Source of the DNA: Phellopilus nigrolimitatus
Taxonomy: Eukaryota > Basidiomycota > Agaricomycetes > Hymenochaetales > Hymenochaetaceae
Assembly (NCBI GenBank): GCA_021029095.1
Contig: JAJOHG010000400.1
Location: forward strand, 1-22,561
Direction of reading: 5' to 3'
Length of the DNA stretch: 22,561 nt
A program made the translations under genes and the position numbers. Positions 17,642-22,561 of this stretch are shown piece by piece (position 1 is the stretch's first letter; each line of letters opens with the position of its first letter). A model generated the notes under the pieces. The model searched no databases. It was not told where the DNA came from and was given only the letters and a program-made list of their open reading frames with translations.

Positions 17642-19059
17642 ATGTATAACGGAATCGGATTGACCACGCCTCGCGGAAGGTTCGTTCATCGCTGTGCCTG
17701 AACTCACTGGTGAGACGCAACATGCTAACTTTACTGCTTCTAACAGCGGCACTAATGGATATGTTATGCGCAATATGGCCGTGATGCGGCACCACGAAAC
17801 CGCGGAGGAGAGAGCCAACGCTTGGGACCTTGCTCCACCTAAGCACAGGGAGCCTGACGAGGGCATTCTGGAGCACGAAAGGAAGCGCAAAGTTGAGATC
17901 AAGTGTCTGGAGTTGAGACTTGAGTTGGAGGATAAAGAGTACGCTTGTCTTTCTCTCTTCGTCATTGTATCCGCTCATCTCATGTACGTATGACAGAGTC
18001 GAAGAAGAGAAAATCGAAGAAGAAGTGGGCGCTTTACGGGAAAAGCTGCTTGCCTCGCTCGCTAGCAGCACGATCGGCTCTGTCAAGTCGCTCAGGCCGT
18101 CCGACACGCACGCGCTTGCCGCCGCGAAGAAGACTGAGCTCGATAAGATGGCACGCGCACTCGGTACCCGCCGGGATTACACCGAGGGGGACGCGTTCGA
18201 CCGCGAAAAGCAGGAGGAAAATCGCATACGCCGCCAGGCCGAGCGCGAGGAACGCGATCGCCGCCGCGAGGAGGAGCGCGCGCTTTTCCTGGCGCAAAAG
18301 GAGAAGTGGGAGGCCGAGCGCAAGGAGCGCGACCGCCTGCGCCGCAGGGAGGAGGACAGACTGCGCAAAATGCGCGAGGCGGACCGCGATCGCGACTTCA
18401 GGGATCGGGACAGGGACCGTGACGTTCGTGATAGAGACAGGGAGCGTATGCCTCCGCCGCCCAGTTTCCCAAGGGGAGGAGGTGCCCGGGATCGCGACTT
18501 ATACCGCCGTTCAAGCCGCAGCCGCAGTCCGCCCCGTCGTCCCCCACCTCCGCGCGAACGCGACATCCGTGGCCCAGAGCCCGTACACATTCGCCGTCCA
18601 CGCTCACCGCCGCCCCGCCGTCCATCTCCCCGTGCTCGCTCGTCCCCACCGCACAACATTCGGCGCGGACGGGCAGACTCGCGCTCCCCATCGCCCGTTC
18701 GCTCGCGCTCGCGCAGCCCTCCCCCTCGCCGCGGGCGCTCAGACAGCCGGAGCCTCAGTGGCAGCCGCAGCCCGAGCCGCAGCCGCTCGCCCTCCCCGGT
18801 CCGCGCGCGCCCCCGGTTGCCGTCGCGCGCGCGCTCGGAATCGCAGTCGCCGCGGTCGCCGTCGTTCTCGCGGAAGCCTGCGCCGCGCGGCGGGAGCCGC
18901 AGCCGCAGCCCGCGAGGCCGGAAACGCCTTGCGAGCCCGAGTCCGAGTGTGTCGCGTTCCCGTTCTCCTGTGCCGCGCCGGCGGGAGCAAACTCGCAGCC
19001 GCAGCCGCTCGTCAGACTCGTCGATGTCCGTGAGCTCGAATGGCTCGAGTCGTGGATGA
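17642..19059 (+). CDS. CWC21: Cwc21/SRRM2-type spliceosome protein with RS tail
   Basis: Three exons (17642-17679, 17747-17938, 17997-19059) give 430 residues. The N-terminus reads MYNGIGLTTPRGSGTNGYV, the near-invariant start of Cwc21/SRRM2 proteins, which in known structures contacts Prp8 and Snu114 in the active spliceosome. A cwf21-type helix follows (about 50-95), from EGILEHERKRKVEIK to EEEVGALREKLL. Residues 135-200 are a long charged Arg/Glu helix. The remaining half is low-complexity RD/RS/SPPRR sequence typical of SR-related splicing factors and likely phosphorylated. Yeast Cwc21 lacks this tail, so the architecture is nearer to metazoan SRRM2. The first intron falls within the N-terminal motif, after PRG. 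It shares a 198-bp promoter region with the SNAPC4-like gene. Confidence 0.93.
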
Positions 19060-19331
19060 ACGAATTTCTTGGATTCTTTGTGTTGCACATGTTGTACGTA
19101 GTGTTGCTGAACGATACATGCCATTCTTTCCCCCGAACTCGTCGATCTAGCCGAAAAAAAAACATGTTTTCTTCTACAGTATTTAAACTCGAAGACAGCG
19201 TTGACCATACAAAATCCCTCGACTCTACAATAGAGAAGAATACAAATTATCTCCAGTCCTCCCAAATACTGAGTGTCATCAATTTATCTATCTAAGTATG
19301 TGCGTGAACAATGCATATAAATCATGTATAG
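19060..19331. other. convergent 3' flank, Cwc21 and riboflavin kinase
   Basis: About 270 nt of AT-rich sequence between two stop codons on opposite strands, presumably both 3' UTRs. No gene is seen. Confidence 0.5.
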
Positions 19332-20352
19332 CTACAGCTTCGAGTCTTCCTTATGTTCTTGTATCTCCGGTTCGAAATCTGAATTTGAGGAGTCAAATAG
19401 ACTGTCGGAGGCGTAGCGCGCGTATGTGGGGCGCGCGAGCGAGCGGATGGCGACTTTTTTGTCGGTCTCAATGTCATCTATGAGCGCCTCTGGAAGAATA
19501 GGTGGATATCCAGCGTCAGGAGCGGTTCATGAAAGTTTAAGGGAAGAAGAGCGCGAGCGTATCTAAAGGGGGCGCGGCGCACCTCGACTTGTGTAATCGA
19601 GCTCGGGGCGGATGTATCCCAGCACGAGCACGCGCACCTCGTTTCCGTAGAAGTCGTCCTTGTACTCATGCATGATGTGCACCTCCTGTTCGCCGCACCA
19701 CAAGCGGTTCAGATATCCAAATGGACAGATTCCAAGTGTCGTTTGTCAGCAACTTCGGCCGTTCGATACGGAGATGGCGGGCGCGCTCGCTCACCGCGGA
19801 CAGGCGCTCGTTCTTGTAGAACGGATTCCGGCCGAGGCTCATCGCCATCGGATGCACTTCGCGGTCGGCCGCGCACAGCGCGCGCGCGCCCGAGCTGGAT
19901 CCGGAGTCAGAGTCGGAGTCGGAGGCGCGGTCGAAGCGGGGCAGGACCTGCGCGAAGCCGTAATAGATGCCCGTCGTCGTCGCTGCGCTCAGCGGGAGGA
20001 GTGCCTCTTCAGGGAGGTTCGCTGGAGGACCGAAAACATTCGTATTGTTTAGATTCATTCATAGTCAGTAGATATAGCCCAAGGCGGTGAGTCACGCCAG
20101 ACGAAACATATCCATGCTTAATCAGCATACTTCATATACGACGATAACTGCAGACCAGAGCATACCGGTGGGACAACCGAGATCCTTCCCGCCGCGTCCG
20201 AACCCTTTCTGCACCGCGCCGCGGAGGGCGATGGGGAAGGGCGGCGCAGGCGCGTCGGGCCCTGCGATAGACGGACGCGCGCCACGGAAGGTGGCGGTGC
20301 TTAAATCAGCCGGGGCTGTGGACGTGGATGAGGGCGACGAAGGGGCGGCCAT
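19332..20352 (-). CDS. FMN1: riboflavin kinase
   Basis: Four exons on the minus strand (20352-20166, 20021-19795, 19685-19583, 19489-19332) give 224 residues. The enzyme phosphorylates riboflavin with ATP to make FMN. Family landmarks appear in order: [33 protein letters not shown] (49-66) with the PTAN metal/nucleotide motif at 61-64, [37 protein letters not shown] with the predicted catalytic Glu139, [12 protein letters not shown], and [13 protein letters not shown]. The length fits monofunctional fungal riboflavin kinases, with a short extra Ser/Thr-rich N-terminus and an acidic C-terminal tail. A Ser/Asp-rich insertion (about 90-105) sits in a loop. The first intron (144 nt) interrupts PT|AN. 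The gene is divergent from TAF8. Confidence 0.95.
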
Positions 20353-20550
20353 TGAGGAGTGCGTCGAGGAGAAGGCGGAGGGGGGTAAATAAGAGAGGAG
20401 GAAGTGCCGTGCCGGACGAGCCTGAGGATGACTGTGTGCATGCGCTGTCCGGAAAAGGAAATCAGCCACTGTGTTCCGCCTCCGCGTCGTGCTCGCTTCA
20501 AGTCCATACCTCAAGTGTCAACTTCGACGTCGACATCGACATCTACCACG
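20353..20550. promoter_or_regulatory. 198-bp bidirectional promoter (riboflavin kinase / TAF8)
   Basis: Head-to-head start codons at 20352 (-) and 20551 (+) leave 198 bp for both promoters. The sequence next to the TAF8 start is a run of TCGACA/TCGACG-like hexamers (about 20520-20545). An ATG at 20404 is in frame with TAF8 and, if transcribed, would add 49 residues. No TATA box is clear. Confidence 0.5.
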
Positions 20551-21954
20551 ATGGATCACTTCCAAGAACAAGCGGGTCCCTCGCGACTCCCCACCTCGAG
20601 CCAACAGCGCCGCGCTCGCAAGTCGGGGTCGACGTCGACGAAGTCGCGCGACTGGGACGCTGCCCCGGGTGCAGGGGCAGCCGCGCTGCGGCCCGACGTG
20701 TCGTTCGTCTCACCTGGCGTCGCAAGCACGGCGATGCGCCGCTTTCTTGCCGCGCGTGTCGCGGAGGAGGGCTTCGAGCGCGCGGAGGGTGCGGCGCTCG
20801 CGCGCCTCGAGCTGGAGGCCGTCGCTTGTGAGTTTTCCGCCAAGACAAACACGATTCGCTCTTCTTAAGTGAGCTGACGCGGATATGGCACGTTGCGATC
20901 GGGCAGTCATCGAACAGCTCTTTGCGCGCGCGAAGGCGTACGCGGATGTCGCGAGTCGCGCGTGCCCAAGCCCGGCAGACGTCCTCGCTGCAGCTGAGGA
21001 GCACGATATCGATGTTGCGGGGCTCGTAAAGGAGCGCAGGGAGGGCGCGCGGAGGGCGCGCAAGCGGCAAAAAGGTGCGTCACGCTCAGCCCATGCATGC
21101 AATAATACCGACGATTCTCATCGCATGCTCTCATATGTTCATTCAATGTGTGTGTGCAGTCTCGAGCGAGCAAAACCCTGGGTCGGATACAGGGAGAGGG
21201 CTGGGATCACGGTTGGAGCTGGTGCCCCCCCACACGACGGAGCGCCTCGCCAGATTTGCTGCGTCGGACGACGAGAACACAGCGCCGGTCGTGCCCCAGA
21301 CATTGCGTTCGCTTCCCGCGCACCTGCCACCGCTCCCACCAAAGCACACATATCTGCGCACACCTGTCAGTTTTCCACTTTATTGCCATACCAGACCTAA
21401 TTTCACTTTAAACTTCACAATTTCCATTTTTTCTTAACAACGAATTGGAAAAACACGTATTGTTACTGACACACGCCTAATTATCGCGTCGGAAATACGC
21501 ACAGGTACCGCCGCCGAAAAAGCAAGCGCTGCCGTCGCTGGAGAAGAAGCTGGAGAACGCGGCGTTGGTGCAGGAAAGTCTGCGCAGCCTGCTGCTCGCA
21601 ACTGAGGTCGACACGGATACGAACGACGGAGAGCTGTTTGGCGGGGTGGTGAAACTGGGAGGCGACTCGGCACCCGCGGAAGAAATGGAAGATCGCGAGT
21701 TAGCTAGACTTAGTCGCGACCGGTCTTCGGGCTCGGGGACAGCTTCCCATCATCTCAGGCGTTTGAAATCTTGCGAGTGTAATGTGTCGTTTATAGACCA
21801 TGGTAAGTACTACTATTGGTCGGAGGAGAGTCCGAACACTAGCGGCGTACAGCTGACCACTTCAATTTTGAACTTCTTTCCACCTCGGGGTTCTGTACAT
21901 TTTGTATTTCGGTCTGTCTATTTTAGATTTGTCATGCTTACTGTCCTTGAGTGA
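20551..21954 (+). CDS. TAF8: TFIID subunit TAF8
   Basis: Exons 20551-20827, 20907-21074, 21160-21365 and 21505-21954 give about 366 residues. Residues 61-135 form a histone fold of the bromodomain-associated type, with AMRRFLAARVAEEGFERAEG, then LEAVAFIEQLFARAKAYADV, then SPADVLAAAEEHDIDVAGL. In the middle lies LPPLPPKHTYLRTPVPPPKK (204-223), the TAF8 C-terminal-domain signature that in human TFIID contacts TAF2. A helix with LEKKLENAALVQESLRSLLLATE follows, also typical. TAF8 pairs with TAF10 and links TFIID lobes. The start at 20551 gives a standard N-terminus. The 3' end is uncertain: a perfect donor GTAAGT at 21803 suggests a further intron. One option, acceptor CAG at 21852, ends at TAG 21924-21926; unspliced, the frame ends at TGA 21952-21954. 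The last 50 residues should not be trusted. Confidence 0.88.
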
Positions 21955-22561
21955 CATGGATGGACTGGATGAATTGAGGAGAATGTGCGGGAGGCCGTTA
22001 TGGCTGGATACCAGAAGGTTGGTTGATGTCTTCGCCGCAGAAGTTCGGGTGTTCTGGTTAGTTCGATATGCACTAGCGTGCGTGCTTACTGTCGGAGGCT
22101 TACTCGCGCGGGGCGAAAAAGATTAGCACTCGTTCAAACTGGACACTGGTTCGTATCCAGGGCAGGGAAAATACACAGTAATTAAATTTATGAAACAAAA
22201 TTCGCTATTTGCTTTGGTGTTTTGATGGACAAAAGGTTGACAGATTTGATGTGTTCAGTAATGGCGGTGTGGATGTGGGAGATGACATGGGAACTGGCAA
22301 GAGGAGATGGCTCCACGTACTCTGGCGCTACGAGGCCTCGGCTTGTGTCTGGGACTCTGGGAAGATCTGAGAGATTAATAGGAGCTGTGCGCACAGGGAA
22401 TGTTTCATAACAGGCGAGTCTGAGAGAACAGCATCAGCGACGGGCGTTGATTGGGACCAGCGCTGAGGACGGACAAGACGTGAGTGCGAGACCGAGGGCG
22501 TGACCGAGGACGTGACATGCCCGACGCGACACGGCCAATCGGAAGCCCCCAATTTAAACAA
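21955..22561. other. 3' flank of TAF8, mostly without a recognised gene
   Basis: AT-rich sequence after the TAF8 stop codons. Short plus-strand frames show nothing recognisable. A minus-strand frame at 22188-22394 is listed separately. The last 100 nt include repeated GTGACCGAGGRCGTGA-like words (about 22490-22515) of unknown meaning. Confidence 0.4.
22188..22418 (-). CDS. possible terminal exon of a gene extending beyond the window
   Basis: On the minus strand a frame reads YETFPVRTAPINLSDLPRV, then a Pro/Ser/His-containing stretch with LVAPEYVEP and HTAITEHIKSVNLL, ending KQIANFVS and TAA at 22188-22190. A CTCTCAG acceptor-like signal lies just upstream near 22420. The composition is more protein-like than that of other frames nearby, but there is no recognisable domain and no start codon. 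It may be the last exon of a minus-strand gene starting past 22561, or chance. Confidence 0.2.
   Translation of the reverse strand, partial: LACYETFPVRTAPINLSDLPRVPDTSRGLVAPEYVEPSPLASSHVISHIHTAITEHIKSVNLLSIKTPKQIANFVS

Noticed and set aside
17945..19033. 362-codon plus-strand frame overlapping Cwc21
   Set aside because: It runs in another frame over the same repeats, lacks the Cwc21 motif and has an Arg/Ala-rich composition typical of frame shadows.
18177..19265. 362-codon minus-strand open frame opposite Cwc21
   Set aside because: It is the reverse of the RS/RD low-complexity coding region; Arg/Ser codon bias keeps several frames open. The plus strand has the conserved Cwc21 N-terminus and consistent splice sites.
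20404..20550. 49-residue N-terminal extension of TAF8 from the ATG at 20404
   Set aside because: The extension includes a Ser/Thr hexamer-repeat segment and Cys/Arg-rich sequence unlike TAF8, and it would fill most of the 198-bp divergent promoter. It cannot be fully excluded without transcript data.
1..22561. tRNA genes, CRISPR arrays, intact transposons, mating-type or secondary-metabolite genes
   Set aside because: I looked for tRNA B-box-like words, regular spaced repeats, transposase or reverse-transcriptase motifs, and pheromone-receptor, homeodomain or synthase domains, and found none convincing by eye.

Overview
The window is nuclear DNA of a filamentous basidiomycete, most likely an Agaricomycete. 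The signs are many short spliceosomal introns (mostly 45-90 nt, GTRNGT donors, YAG and some AAG acceptors), GC-rich exons against AT-richer introns, C/G-ending codons, and gene architectures typical of mushrooms and polypores. I see no prokaryotic operon, CRISPR array, tRNA or intact transposon. All exon models were built by hand from splice signals and reading-frame continuity, so single junctions may be off by a few codons.

Layout from left to right. 1-1788: possible last codons of an upstream gene, a decayed 3' fragment of an enolase gene (about 396-729), then roughly 1 kb with no recognisable gene. 1789-2485 (+): a small two-helix membrane protein. 2918-5413 (-): a C2-domain protein with a long proline-rich tail, of the Inn1/Fic1 cytokinesis type. 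6047-7781 (-): mitochondrial acetylornithine aminotransferase (arginine synthesis), with a Gcn4/Cpc1-type TGAGTCA site upstream. 9080-10822 (+): an intronless Ser/Pro/Ala-rich protein of unknown function. 11565-14439 (+): a secreted GH125 exo-alpha-1,6-mannosidase-like (Mug157-type) enzyme split into about 20 exons, one of only 8 nt. 15065-17443 (-): a multi-Myb-repeat protein that I read as an SNAPC4/SNAP190 homologue. 17642-19059 (+): Cwc21/SRRM2-type spliceosome factor with an RS tail. 19332-20352 (-): riboflavin kinase. 20551 to about 21954 (+): TFIID subunit TAF8. 21955-22561: no confident gene, with a possible terminal exon on the minus strand.

The right half is arranged as two head-to-head pairs: SNAPC4-like/Cwc21 and riboflavin kinase/TAF8. 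Each pair has 198 bp between its start codons. The first pair would join a snRNA-gene transcription factor and a spliceosome protein across one short promoter that carries two CACGTG boxes. Nothing here forms a biosynthetic cluster or defence island; it is mostly conserved housekeeping sequence. The most notable items are the GH125 microexon beside a stop-free 54-nt intron, the SNAPC4-like gene with a GC-AG intron, and the enolase relic.
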